From positions 124,001-188,000 of the forward strand of contig CAVQVS010000009.1 in NCBI GenBank assembly GCA_963717215.1: a DNA stretch of 64,000 nucleotides, read 5' to 3'. The stretch is from Roseiarcus sp963717215 (GTDB lineage: Bacteria; Pseudomonadota; Alphaproteobacteria; Rhizobiales; Beijerinckiaceae). The stretch's first letter is position 1, and every line of letters starts with the position of its first letter. Positions 36,214-44,784 of this stretch are shown piece after piece. The position numbers and the translations under genes were made by a program. The notes beneath the pieces were generated by a model, which worked only from the letters and a program-made list of their open reading frames with translations, was not told where the DNA came from and did no database searches.

Positions 36214-36444
36214 GTTGTGTCTCCCTTGCTACAGATAATCTCCCCGACTACACTGAGTGCGCCCTATTTCACCGGGTCATGAATAAAGGCTAAGCAAGAA
36301 TAAGCCATTCCAAGAATAAATTTGGCGAGCTCGTCAAGACGACGACAAGACGATCTGCCACTTACTCCTAATTCGACGATGTTGATCGTGGAAAAAAGAG
36401 GTGTGCGTTGTGCCTATGCTACAGCGCTGGAATGCAAACCGCTG

Positions 36445-37035
36445 CTATACTAACGCGGCCTGCGTCGCTCTGATCTTTCTGACGCCAGCAAGCGCCCCCA
36501 AGGCGCCCAGACCTGCGATCAGCAGGGACCAGGTTGAAGGCTCCGGCACGCCAGCCGTCGCGATGAAGCCGCCCGGCGTGCTATTGTAGCCGTAGGCAAG
36601 CAACTCGGGTCCAAGGGTCGTCGCGAACCCGTAGTGGACGCCATCTGGCAGGGAAAACTCGAGACCTATGCTGGTCTCGGCGAGGGAGAAGGCGATACCG
36701 GCCGCCGCCGGGAACGCGGCAAAGTCATAACCGGTGTCTCCGATGACTGAGCCCAGTTGGAACGATACCGGCGCCAAGAACGAGTTCACCATTCCGTCGC
36801 CGCCGGTGGCCACGGCGTCTTCGGTGAGCGGGTCGGTGCTTGTGCTGGAGATGTCCGAGAAGGTGAAGGTCGCTGTCCCGCCCCCGAAACTGATCGTGTA
36901 CGGCGTGGAGCTAAAATCGGCGGCAGGATAAAAAAGGACAATTTGTGCTCGGGCGTCAGCTGCCGCAAAGAGGCCGAACCCGACAGCCAGACAGAGGGTC
37001 GCTGAACTCCTCGACAGAAATGTTCGGATGTTCAT
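36445..37035 (-). CDS. PEP-CTERM sorting domain protein
   Basis: A 196-residue exported protein: signal peptide at residues 1-30 (ending ADARAQ), a beta-rich Gly/Ser/Thr middle, and the C-terminal sorting tripartite VPEPSTW then hydrophobic SLLIAGLGALGALAG and basic VRKIR. Such proteins are processed by exosortase and go to the outer surface or extracellular matrix. No exosortase or EPS locus is in the window. Its start has GAGGGAG upstream. It is divergent from the SDR. Confidence 0.85.
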   Translation of the reverse strand: MNIRTFLSRSSATLCLAVGFGLFAAADARAQIVLFYPAADFSSTPYTISFGGGTATFTFSDISSTSTDPLTEDAVATGGDGMVNSFLAPVSFQLGSVIGDTGYDFAAFPAAAGIAFSLAETSIGLEFSLPDGVHYGFATTLGPELLAYGYNSTPGGFIATAGVPEPSTWSLLIAGLGALGALAGVRKIRATQAALV

Positions 37036-37346
37036 GAATGCTCCCTCGCCTAACGAAGCCCGCGCTCCGTCTAAGGGGGTACGGGCTCGCCCCGCCGAGG
37101 GATGAAAAAAGGCCGTTCACGTTTTCGTGATCATCGCTCCTTCCCGGCCGAGCGGGGCTCAGGCCGGCCCGAAACCGCGCGGCGCGTCTTCGCCAGGAGG
37201 AATAACGCGCGCGCCGCGTAGTTGGCCGGCGTGCGGGTCGCGGTCTAGTTCGGAACCAGTGTGCGGCTGCCGGTCCATCGCCTCTGGCGTCGGCGCCGCA
37301 AACAATGCCATCGTCGAAATGGCGTGCCGCCCATCGGGAGGAAATC

Positions 37347-38120
37347 TTGACCAGTCTGTTCGACCTGACCGGGCGCATCGCCATCGTCACCGGCTCGTCG
37401 CGAGGGATCGGCCGCGCCATCGCGGAACGACTGGCCGAACATGGTGCGACGGTCGTCATCTCATCGCGCAAGAGAGACGCCTGCGCCGAGACTGCGGCTG
37501 CGATCAATCGCGCGCGGGGGCGCGAGGCGGCGAAACCGATCCCGGCCAACATTTCATCCAAGGAGGAGCTTCAGCGCCTGGTCGACGAGACGAACGAGGC
37601 CTTTGGCCGGATCGACATTCTGGTGTGCAACGCGGCGTCAAATCCTTACTACGGGCCGATGGCCGGGATCTCGGACGAGCAGTTTCGCAAGATTCTCGAC
37701 AACAACGTCCTTGCCAATCATTGGTTGATCCAGATGGCCGCGCCGGGCATGCTGGAGCGCAACGACGGCTCGATCGTCATCATCTCTTCGATCGGCGGGC
37801 TTAAAGGTTCGCCCGTCATCGGCGCCTACAACGTCTCCAAAGCCGCCGACATTCAGCTGGCGCGCAATCTCGCGGTCGAATGGGGAAAGCACAATGTCCG
37901 GGTCAATTGCATTGCGCCCGGCCTGATCCGAACCGACTTCGCCCGCGCTTTGTGGGAGAACCCGCAGACGTTGAAGACGGTCAACGCGAGGACGCCGCTC
38001 GGACGCATTGGCGAAGTGGACGAGATCGCCGGCGCCGCCGTCTATCTCGCCTCGAAGGCCGGATCCTTCATGACCGGTCAGACCATCGTCATCGATGGCG
38101 GCGCGACGATCGCGGGCTGA
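37347..38120 (+). CDS. SDR family oxidoreductase
   Basis: A 257-residue classical short-chain dehydrogenase. NAD(P) binding is at GSSRGIG near the N terminus, the NAA motif is in VCNAASN, the catalytic Ser lies in SIVIISSIGG and YNVSK is the YxxxK motif. C-terminal GQTIVIDGGATIAG is typical. The TTG at 37347 with GGAGGAAATC upstream gives the usual LTSLFDLTGR start. The substrate is not predictable. It reads toward the N-formylglutamate amidohydrolase gene 18 bases away. Confidence 0.85.
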   Translation: MTSLFDLTGRIAIVTGSSRGIGRAIAERLAEHGATVVISSRKRDACAETAAAINRARGREAAKPIPANISSKEELQRLVDETNEAFGRIDILVCNAASNPYYGPMAGISDEQFRKILDNNVLANHWLIQMAAPGMLERNDGSIVIISSIGGLKGSPVIGAYNVSKAADIQLARNLAVEWGKHNVRVNCIAPGLIRTDFARALWENPQTLKTVNARTPLGRIGEVDEIAGAAVYLASKAGSFMTGQTIVIDGGATIAG

Positions 38121-38138
38121 CGACGAACAATCGCGTGA

Positions 38139-39008
38139 ATGAGGCCGATGGCTCAGGTCGATCCGAGGATGGACGAGATCGCTTATCCCGCCTTCGAGGC
38201 GATTCCAGGCGCGCTCGACAGCGGGGCGCTCATCATCTGCGATCACGCCTCGAACGCCATTCCTCCCGCTTACGGGACGCTCGGCCTGACGCCTGAGGCG
38301 CTTGACCGCCACATCGCCTATGACATCGGCGCGGCGGAAGTGACTCGCGCGATTGCGGCGCAGCTCGGCGCGCCCGCTGTGCTATCGACCTATTCCCGTC
38401 TGGTCATCGATCCGAACCGGGGCCTGGACGATCCGACGCTGGTCATGCGCTATTCCGACGGCGCGATCGTGCCTGGCAACGCCTACATCGACGCCGTTGA
38501 AATCGCCGACCGCAGTGCGCAATTCTGGGCGCCCTACCGACAAGAGATCGCGGCGACGGTCGATGCAATGATGGCGACTGGCGAGCCGCCGGCCCTCATC
38601 TCGATTCATTCGTTCACGCCCGTCATGCGCTCGCTCGCGCGTCCATGGAAGATCGGGCTCCTGTGGGATCGCGACGCGCGCATCCCGAAGCCACTGATCG
38701 AAGCGCTGATCGCGGAACCGGATCTTCGCGCCGATGAGGTCGGCGACAACGAGCCCTATGACGGCGCCTTGGCCGGCGACACGATCGACGAGATCGCCAC
38801 TTCGCGCGGACTGGCCAATGTGCTGATCGAGATCAGGCAGGACCTGATCGCGGACAGAAATGGAGCGACCGCGTGGGCCGAACGCATCGGCCGCGTGTTG
38901 GCGCCCCATCATCGCCGATCCGCAGTCACGCGCGCCCGCCGATTTTGGCAGTCGCGCGCGGACGACGGATCATCGTCGGGGAAAACCCTCTTCGGCAACT
39001 TGACCTGA
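38139..39008 (+). CDS. N-formylglutamate amidohydrolase family protein
   Basis: A 289-residue protein of the HutG/FGase family, which releases formate from N-formyl-L-glutamate. Visible are ALIICDHASNAIPPAYG near the N terminus, STYSRLVIDPNRGLDDPTLV and ISIHSFTPVM, all typical of the family, with VLIEIRQDLI near the end. No hut genes are adjacent, so a role in histidine breakdown is unproven. The start is one of three close Met codons (38139, 38148, 38169). Confidence 0.85.
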   Translation: MRPMAQVDPRMDEIAYPAFEAIPGALDSGALIICDHASNAIPPAYGTLGLTPEALDRHIAYDIGAAEVTRAIAAQLGAPAVLSTYSRLVIDPNRGLDDPTLVMRYSDGAIVPGNAYIDAVEIADRSAQFWAPYRQEIAATVDAMMATGEPPALISIHSFTPVMRSLARPWKIGLLWDRDARIPKPLIEALIAEPDLRADEVGDNEPYDGALAGDTIDEIATSRGLANVLIEIRQDLIADRNGATAWAERIGRVLAPHHRRSAVTRARRFWQSRADDGSSSGKTLFGNLT

Positions 39009-39061
39009 CGTGACATTCGGCGCGATCCGTCGCCCTCCACGAAACGGGTCGAGGTCAGGGA

Positions 39062-39337
39062 ATGAATATGGCGAAAGCACCGGAGACGGATACGATCAGT
39101 TCGAGCGAAGTCAACGCCGGCCATCTGCTCGCGTTCATCGAGCGGATCGAGCGCCTTGAAGAGGAGAAAAAAGCGCTCACGAGCGACATCAAGGACGTCT
39201 ACGGCGAGGCCAAGGCGAACGGCTTCGACGTGAAGATCATGCGCAAGATCGTTTCGATCCGGAAGCAGGACCGCGACAGCCGCATCGAGGAGGAGACGGT
39301 GCTCGATCTTTACCTCGCCGCGCTGGGGATGAATTGA
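39062..39337 (+). CDS. gapR: GapR family DNA-binding protein (DUF2312)
   Basis: A 91-residue nucleoid protein. The coiled coil (LLAFIERIERLEEEKKALTS then DIKDVYGEAKANGFDVKIMR) and the KIVSIRKQDRD segment are the GapR/DUF2312 signature. Characterised GapR binds overtwisted DNA ahead of replication and transcription in alphaproteobacteria. Length is as expected. There is no clear strong Shine-Dalgarno sequence, but GTCAGGGA lies just upstream. Confidence 0.9.
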   Translation: MNMAKAPETDTISSSEVNAGHLLAFIERIERLEEEKKALTSDIKDVYGEAKANGFDVKIMRKIVSIRKQDRDSRIEEETVLDLYLAALGMN

Positions 39338-39456
39338 CCGGCCCTTCGGCGCCAGGCCTGGCCGGAAAGGCGGATCAACAAGGCCGCCATCTCCTGGACC
39401 CGGGGCGACGGTTGGCTGACGGACCGTGATCGTGTCAGGATGGCTCTCAGTGCGCG

Positions 39457-40011
39457 GTGGGACCCAGCGGGGCGATGGCAATGGTTGAGCGGCGGCCGAA
39501 AGGCGGTTTGCAAGCAGCGATCGGGCGCCCATTCCGGCTTTCGGCGTGTTTCGCGGGTCTTTTGTTCGCGGCGCCTGTGTGCTTCGCGGATCAAACACCC
39601 CCGCTCTCGGTCGAGCGACCCTCGAAGCAGACGATGGTGCTCACCCAAGGGTTCTCAACGACCATTCACAGCGAGCGTCCGTTCGGAAAAATCTCCATAA
39701 CGGATCCAGATATCGTCGATCTGGTCGTACGCACGGACAAAAGCGCGGTCCTTATCCCCCAACGTCTTGGTCGCACGAACATTGATTTTCTCGACGAGCA
39801 CGGAAGCCTGATCGGAAGCATGGACGTCAGAGTCGTCAGACAAAGCATCAATGATCGCGTCGTCATCTATAATCGTCCATCGCTGGGAGCCTATTCGGCG
39901 TTCCATTGCGGACCGAACGGATGCGCCCACTTTGAGGAAATGCCCGACAAGGAAGAAGCTCTGTCGCCAGCCGCGCCCCAAACTCGCGTTCCGATAGGGG
40001 CGCCTCAATGA
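39457..40011 (+). CDS. pilus assembly protein N-terminal domain (CpaC-like) protein
   Basis: A 184-residue exported protein with a single T2SS/T3SS pilus N-terminal domain of the kind found at the start of CpaC/RcpA secretins. The hydrophobic signal segment (FRLSACFAGLLFAAPVCFA) is followed by the domain: GFSTTIHSERPFGKISITDP, DIVDLVVRTDKSAVLIPQRL and TNIDFLDEHGSLIGSMDVRV. The secretin channel itself is missing, so this is a stand-alone form; a C-terminal tail with two Cys follows. Its partner is not in this window. The first Met may be 39475 or 39481 rather than 39457. Confidence 0.75.
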   Translation: MGPSGAMAMVERRPKGGLQAAIGRPFRLSACFAGLLFAAPVCFADQTPPLSVERPSKQTMVLTQGFSTTIHSERPFGKISITDPDIVDLVVRTDKSAVLIPQRLGRTNIDFLDEHGSLIGSMDVRVVRQSINDRVVIYNRPSLGAYSAFHCGPNGCAHFEEMPDKEEALSPAAPQTRVPIGAPQ

Positions 40012-40269
40012 GGGCGACGGCGGCGCGAAGCGGCTCGAGGTAGACACCACAACCGCAACGCAAATCTTTCCGGCGCCCGATCTCCCATATGGATTTGATT
40101 GATGGATCGCTCGGGTCGTCGAACTGACGGTTGCCGCATTCCACGGCGTTCCGCGCCACGACAAGCAGGGTAGAGATGGGCCCGGCGGCGCCTCGCGCGC
40201 CCCGAAGGGGCGCTCAGAACGCCGCCGGCCGCTTGGGGACGCTGCGGTCAGGCGACCACAGCCGCCGAG

Positions 40270-40446
40270 CTACGCTCTCCTGATGAGGGCGAACACAACG
40301 CCCACGATGACGATGACGACCGCCACCCAGATAAGGAGATGAGCCCCGCCCATCGCGGTGCCGGCGACGCCGCCGAATCCCAACAGCGCCGCAACCAGCG
40401 CGATGACAATCAGGACAAGAGCATAATAGATCAGGTTTCCGGGCAT
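40270..40446 (-). CDS. DUF1328 small membrane protein
   Basis: A 58-residue protein with two hydrophobic segments (LIYYALVLIVIALVAALLGF and ILIWVAV-type C-terminal helix), the typical YtjA/DUF1328 form. GGAGG lies before the ATG at 40446; the frame runs a few codons further upstream. Function is unknown, often linked to stress. The 258-base spacer after it (40012-40269) holds no other supported feature. Confidence 0.82.
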   Translation of the reverse strand: MPGNLIYYALVLIVIALVAALLGFGGVAGTAMGGAHLLIWVAVVIVIVGVVFALIRRA

Positions 40447-40760
40447 TCGGTGGTCCTCCAAGGATCGACGGCGGGTTCGCCAGCTCGCCTTGTGAACGCG
40501 CGTAACCTTTTTTGGTTCCGCCAGACCGGCGTCGCGAGCGGAAGGGATCGTGGAAGGGCGATGCGGTCTGAAGGCCCCATCAACCTGACGTCACACGTGC
40601 AAGCTAAAGCGTCTCAATCGCCTTGCTCCGCCGGCCCGGCAACGGCCCGGGCGACGCGAGCCTGGCTAAAGCCCGCGGCGCGAGCGCCGATAGCCCAGAG
40701 CTGAACGCCTATCTTTTGCCGCAACTACAGGGCAATGACTGTGAAAAATTGGAGTATGAG

Positions 40761-41015
40761 ATGGCCAAAGATTTGGAGGCGATGCGCGCGTGGCTCATTG
40801 AGCGCATCTCGAAGGCTCTCAGGGTAAAGGGCGGCATGGATCCTGACGCGCCCTTGTCGAAATACGGCTTGCAGTCCATCGACGCCGTAATTCTGGCGAT
40901 GGAGATCGAAGAGGAAGTCGGGGTCGAACTGCCGCCAACCCTGCTGTGGGAATATAATACGGTGAACGAATGCGCCGCCTATCTCACGGCGCTGGGACCG
41001 GCGATAGCGGCCTGA
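40761..41015 (+). CDS. stand-alone acyl carrier protein
   Basis: An 84-residue carrier domain. The phosphopantetheine Ser39 lies in KYGLQSIDAVILAMEIEEE, followed by ELPPTLLWEYNTVNECAAYL, typical of polyketide or specialised ACPs. It is not the primary fatty-acid ACP, which usually has DSLD. GGAG upstream supports the ATG at 40761. No synthase, transferase or ligase gene is adjacent. Confidence 0.82.
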   Translation: MAKDLEAMRAWLIERISKALRVKGGMDPDAPLSKYGLQSIDAVILAMEIEEEVGVELPPTLLWEYNTVNECAAYLTALGPAIAA

Positions 41016-41091
41016 CAGTCCCACATCCGCCCGCACCCTTTGGGCGTCTCGCGATAAACAGGCGATCCCGCCTGATCGGGTTCGGCTATTC

Positions 41092-41450
41092 TTCGACGTA
41101 AGACGCGATCTCGATCAGGCTGCCGTCCGGATCGCGACAATAGAGGGAGACCAGCGCACCCTGTCTTGGCCCGGGGCCAGTCACGATGGCGACGCGTTCA
41201 GCCCGCAAATGCTGGACGACCTGATCCGGCGTCGCGTCGGTGAGAAAGCACAGGTCCTACCCGCCAGCGGCCTCGTGATCGGCGGTGAACCAATCGTCCT
41301 TGCTCGCGGCGATTGGCCAGGTTGATCCTCTGGCGGCCTAATCTCCGAGATCCATGCTGCCCGGAAGCGCAAATTCCCTCGAACCTAACCCTCGAGTTCC
41401 GCAATCGAAAACCCTGATGAGCGACATAGTCGATCCGTCGATCAGGCCTG
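41092..41450 (-). pseudogene. VOC/glyoxalase family remnant
   Basis: The C-terminal part reads DLCFLTDATPDQVVQHLRAE and then SLYCRDPDGSLIEIASYVEE, a clear vicinal-oxygen-chelate ending. Upstream, GRQRINLA and ADHEAAGG appear in different frames separated by stop codons. No intact start is present. It carries at least two frame lesions and a premature stop, so decay seems more likely here than a single sequencing error. Confidence 0.6.
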
Positions 41451-41609
41451 CAGCTCCGACGCCGCCGAGCGCGCCTGGATGAAGGCAAATCCCGGCGCGC
41501 TCACGGAATGGCGGGACGGCGTGACGACGGTCGACGGCAAGCTGACAAAAAGCGCCGGCCCACGCCTTCATGCTCGCGCAGGCCGGAAATGGCGGCGGCT
41601 GAGCGCAGC

Positions 41610-42275
41610 TTACCCCAGGTGCTTTTTGAAGAAATCAAGCGTTCGCGTCCAGGCGAGCTTGGCGCTCGGCGCGTCGTAGCTTTCCCGCTGGTCGCAGTTG
41701 AAGCCGTGATCGGCGGGATAGATGTGGACCTCGACATCCGGATGGGCGGCGGCCACCTCTTTCACGCCGGCGACGGGGATATGCTGGTCCTTCTCGCCGA
41801 AATGGAGCAGCGTCGGGACCTTGGGCTTCAAGTCCTTGAGTCCGATGATCCCGCCGCCGTAATAGCCGACTGCGGCGCTCAAGCCCGAAACCTTGGCGGC
41901 CGCCGACCAGGCGACCGTGCCGCCGAGGCAGTAGCCGACGATGCCGACGTTGCCGCCTTCCTTGGCGATGGCGATTGCGGCGACGACGTCGCGCAGCACC
42001 TGCTCACGGTCCATCTTGCCGGCGATCGCCATCCCGCGCGCTCTCGCGTCAGCGTCGTAGCCGGTCTCGAAATTGGGCTCGACGTGCTCGAAAATGGCAG
42101 GCGCCACCGCAAGGTACCCCTCGGCCGCGAACCGATCCGTGACCGCCCGGATATGCGAATTGACGCCAAAAATTTCCTGGATGACGACGATTCCACCGCG
42201 CGGTTTTCCTGAGGGATCGGCGCGCCAGGCTCAAATCGGGCCTGCTCCTTCCGGCTTCAATTCAATCCAGGCCAT
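41610..42275 (-). pseudogene. dienelactone hydrolase family protein, in-frame stop near N terminus
   Basis: A hydrolase of about 220 residues related to carboxymethylenebutenolidase. The triad is seen in VGYCLGGTVAW (Cys), HFGEKDQHIP (Asp) and ADHGFNCD (His). The start ATG at 42275 has GGAG upstream and begins MAWIELKPEGAGP, but codon 15 is TGA. The frame then continues normally through RGGIVVIQEIFGVNSHIRAV. Compared with the family the sequence looks three bases short at this point, so a local deletion (or error) made the stop. Confidence 0.75.
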
Positions 42276-42302
42276 CTCGATCTCCTTGGGTTTGAGCGGC
42301 GC

Positions 42303-43235
42303 TCAACGTTGAGCGGCGGCTGAGCTTCTTTGCGCAATGGCGATGCCCCCGACAACTAACAATAGCGCGAGGACATGATAGAGGGCGAACGGCTCGCCCA
42401 GGATGACAACCGCCATGATGGCGCCGAACACCGGGACGAGATTGACGAACACGCCGGCCCGGCCTGGTCCGATCAGTTCGACCCCGCGCATATACATAAG
42501 CTGCGAGATGAAGGCCGGTCCAAGCGCCACAAAGGCGAGCGTCATGAGGCCGCCCCAGGTCTGCCAGACGAACCCACCAGACAGGATTTCCCAGATCATC
42601 AGCGGAATCGAGGTGATGAAGGCGGCGAGCGCCATCGCCGCCAGCATGCTGACTCCGGAGACGTGAGGGCGCTGGCGAAGGCCGATCGTGTAGCCCGCAT
42701 AGAGCGCGGCAGCCACGAACATCATCACGTCGCCGCTGTTGAAGGCGAGCGCCATGAGCCGAGCCAGATCGCCCTGCGCGGCGATCACGCCCACGCCAAT
42801 CATGGTGATGACAGCGCCGAGCGCCTGCAGGGCGGTGAACCGCACCCCGAGGACAACCCGGGCTCCCAGGAGAACCAGCGCAGGAATGGCGCCTTGGATG
42901 ATGGAGAGATTGAGCGCGCTCGTATGATGCGCGGCGCCATAGAAGAGCGCGTTGAAGGCCGTGTATCCGGCAGCCCCCATCACCGCCAGATAGATCCAGC
43001 GGGCGCGCAGGGCGGGCCAGTCCTGCCGCAGCGAATCGCGGGCAGTGATCAGAATGGGAATCAGCGCCACCCCCCACCGCAGGCAGGTGAGCGTCATCGG
43101 CCCGATCTGACCGACCGCCAACCGACCGACGAGCGAGTGTGCGGCCCAGATCAGCGTGGTCAAAACCAAGAGGAGGATCGGGTTGGCCCAGACCGATTGC
43201 ATAAGCCCGGTCCTTGGCGCGGTCGCGTCGGTCAT
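42303..43235 (-). CDS. EamA/DMT family transporter
   Basis: A 310-residue inner-membrane protein with ten predicted helices in two EamA repeats. The first repeat is near LLVLTTLIWAAHSLVGRLAV and the second starts about GDVMMFVAAALYAGYTIGLR. Such proteins usually export metabolites or amino acids. The ATG at 43235 is preferred; the frame continues upstream with no similarity and overlaps the LysR end. It lies next to a LysR gene on the same strand. Confidence 0.85.
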   Translation of the reverse strand: MTDATAPRTGLMQSVWANPILLLVLTTLIWAAHSLVGRLAVGQIGPMTLTCLRWGVALIPILITARDSLRQDWPALRARWIYLAVMGAAGYTAFNALFYGAAHHTSALNLSIIQGAIPALVLLGARVVLGVRFTALQALGAVITMIGVGVIAAQGDLARLMALAFNSGDVMMFVAAALYAGYTIGLRQRPHVSGVSMLAAMALAAFITSIPLMIWEILSGGFVWQTWGGLMTLAFVALGPAFISQLMYMRGVELIGPGRAGVFVNLVPVFGAIMAVVILGEPFALYHVLALLLVVGGIAIAQRSSAAAQR

Positions 43236-43380
43236 GACTGTCTTCGAGGCTTCGAGGATCGCCCGAAATTCACGTTTCGGCCGGAAGCGGGCCGGGGTGA
43301 GCACGGGGCTGGGCGCCGAAATAGGCTCAGCCAGAACGGAAGGCAAATTCGGGCAAGGGACCGAAGCGCAGAGGATCGGT

Positions 43381-44280
43381 TCAAAAGAGGCGCATCTCAC
43401 CCGCGCTCAGGCGGCTTGGCGCGCCTCGGCGCCGAGGGTCTGGCGGATCGAATTCGGCAAGCGCGTTGGCCTCTTCGCTCGGGCGTCCGGGCGCGTGAAT
43501 GAGGCCCATGCGGGTCAAAGGCAATTCGGGCAAGCCTTCGGCGCGGCCAAGGAGCTTGAGGCCGGGTCCGACCATCGAGACGGGCAGAATCGTCGCCGCC
43601 AGCCCGGCGCGCAGGACCGTGCCGATGGCGCTGAAGTTCTTGGAGAAGAATCGTGGCCGCGTGAGGCCCGGCGTAAATTCGAGCGCGTCCTCGGTCGCCC
43701 GGCGCCAGCAACAGGTCGTGCTGCCGAGCGCGAGCGGGATCGGCGTCCCCTCCTCCACCTGGAATCTCTCGGAGGCGACCCAGACCAGGGGCTCGTTGCG
43801 CAAGACCTCGACCCCCGGGAGCCCCTGGTGATCGGTAATCAGCGCCAGATCCAGCGCCCCGGCGGCGACCTGGGGAGCAAGGTCGGACGACGCCTCGCAG
43901 ACGACCAGCACCTCGACCAGGGGGTGGCGCCGGCTGTAGTGCGCAAGGATGTCGGCCAGGAATGATTCCGCGTAATCGTCGGGAATCCCGAGCCGAACCG
44001 CACCCCGCAAACCCTTGCGCGACAGCGCGGCAAATGCGCCCGCTTCGACCTGGACGATGCGGCGGGCGAATTCGATCAGCTTTTCCCCCTCGTCAGTCAG
44101 CCGGGCGCCGCGTCCCTGCTTGACGAACAGGGCGCAGCCCAGCTGTTCCTCGAGCCTGCGGATATGCATCGAGACCGCGGACTGGGTCTTGTGCACCCGC
44201 TCGGCAGCCTTGGTGAAAGAGCCGGAATCGACGATGGCGAGGAAAGATCGAAGCTGGTCGGTGTCGAGCATGGAACTCAT
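43381..44280 (-). CDS. LysR family transcriptional regulator
   Basis: A 299-residue LTTR. The winged HTH covers residues about 5-65 (SFTKAAERVHKTQSAVSMHI then RRLEEQLG). The effector domain of type 2 periplasmic-binding fold follows, from VRLGIPDDYAES. It is upstream of the EamA gene on the same strand. A 160-base spacer separates it from the DUF1127 gene on the other strand, where autoregulation is probable. Confidence 0.88.
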   Translation of the reverse strand: MSSMLDTDQLRSFLAIVDSGSFTKAAERVHKTQSAVSMHIRRLEEQLGCALFVKQGRGARLTDEGEKLIEFARRIVQVEAGAFAALSRKGLRGAVRLGIPDDYAESFLADILAHYSRRHPLVEVLVVCEASSDLAPQVAAGALDLALITDHQGLPGVEVLRNEPLVWVASERFQVEEGTPIPLALGSTTCCWRRATEDALEFTPGLTRPRFFSKNFSAIGTVLRAGLAATILPVSMVGPGLKLLGRAEGLPELPLTRMGLIHAPGRPSEEANALAEFDPPDPRRRGAPSRLSAGEMRLF

Positions 44281-44439
44281 CCGAAATTTTTATGGATTAC
44301 TCTACAAACATTCGTTGGACCGATCAATGCCCGTCACCATATAAATGTGCATCCCGAGATAACGATCCCGAGATTGAGCGACTTCCACCGGCGCAAGCTT
44401 CGCGCCGAACGGGGAATCGTCCTCAAATTGGAGGCGAAC

Positions 44440-44703
44440 ATGATTGCGACCTATATGGAATCCGGCGCCGCGAAGGCTTTGTGGCGCATCCTCACCTGGC
44501 CGGCGCGAGTGAGCGAAGCGCGCCGAACGATGAACCAATTGGCGGGGATGTCGGAATTTGAGCTGCGCGACATCGGTCTCACGCGCTCCGACGTCAACGA
44601 CGCGACGGCGCTGCCGCTGGACGCCGATCCGTCCGGCTTGCTTGTGAGGCGGAGGGCTTGGCGCGAGCGATCGGTCGGCGGACGGACGCATCTTGCGGCC
44701 TGA
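44440..44703 (+). CDS. DUF1127 domain protein
   Basis: An 87-residue small protein. The DUF1127 motif is MNQLAGMSEFELRDIGLTRS then DVNDATALPLDADPSGLLVR. The ATG at 44440 follows GGAGG; a frame open further upstream lacks similarity. Other members of this family bind RNA or influence phosphate and nitrogen responses. It lies 80 bases before the malate synthase start. Confidence 0.78.
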   Translation: MIATYMESGAAKALWRILTWPARVSEARRTMNQLAGMSEFELRDIGLTRSDVNDATALPLDADPSGLLVRRRAWRERSVGGRTHLAA

Positions 44704-44784
44704 CCGACGACGAGCCTCCACAAAGGCTGAGAAAAGGTCTAGGACGTGCGTCTTGGACCTTCCAACGCCTTTGCGGAGCCCGTC

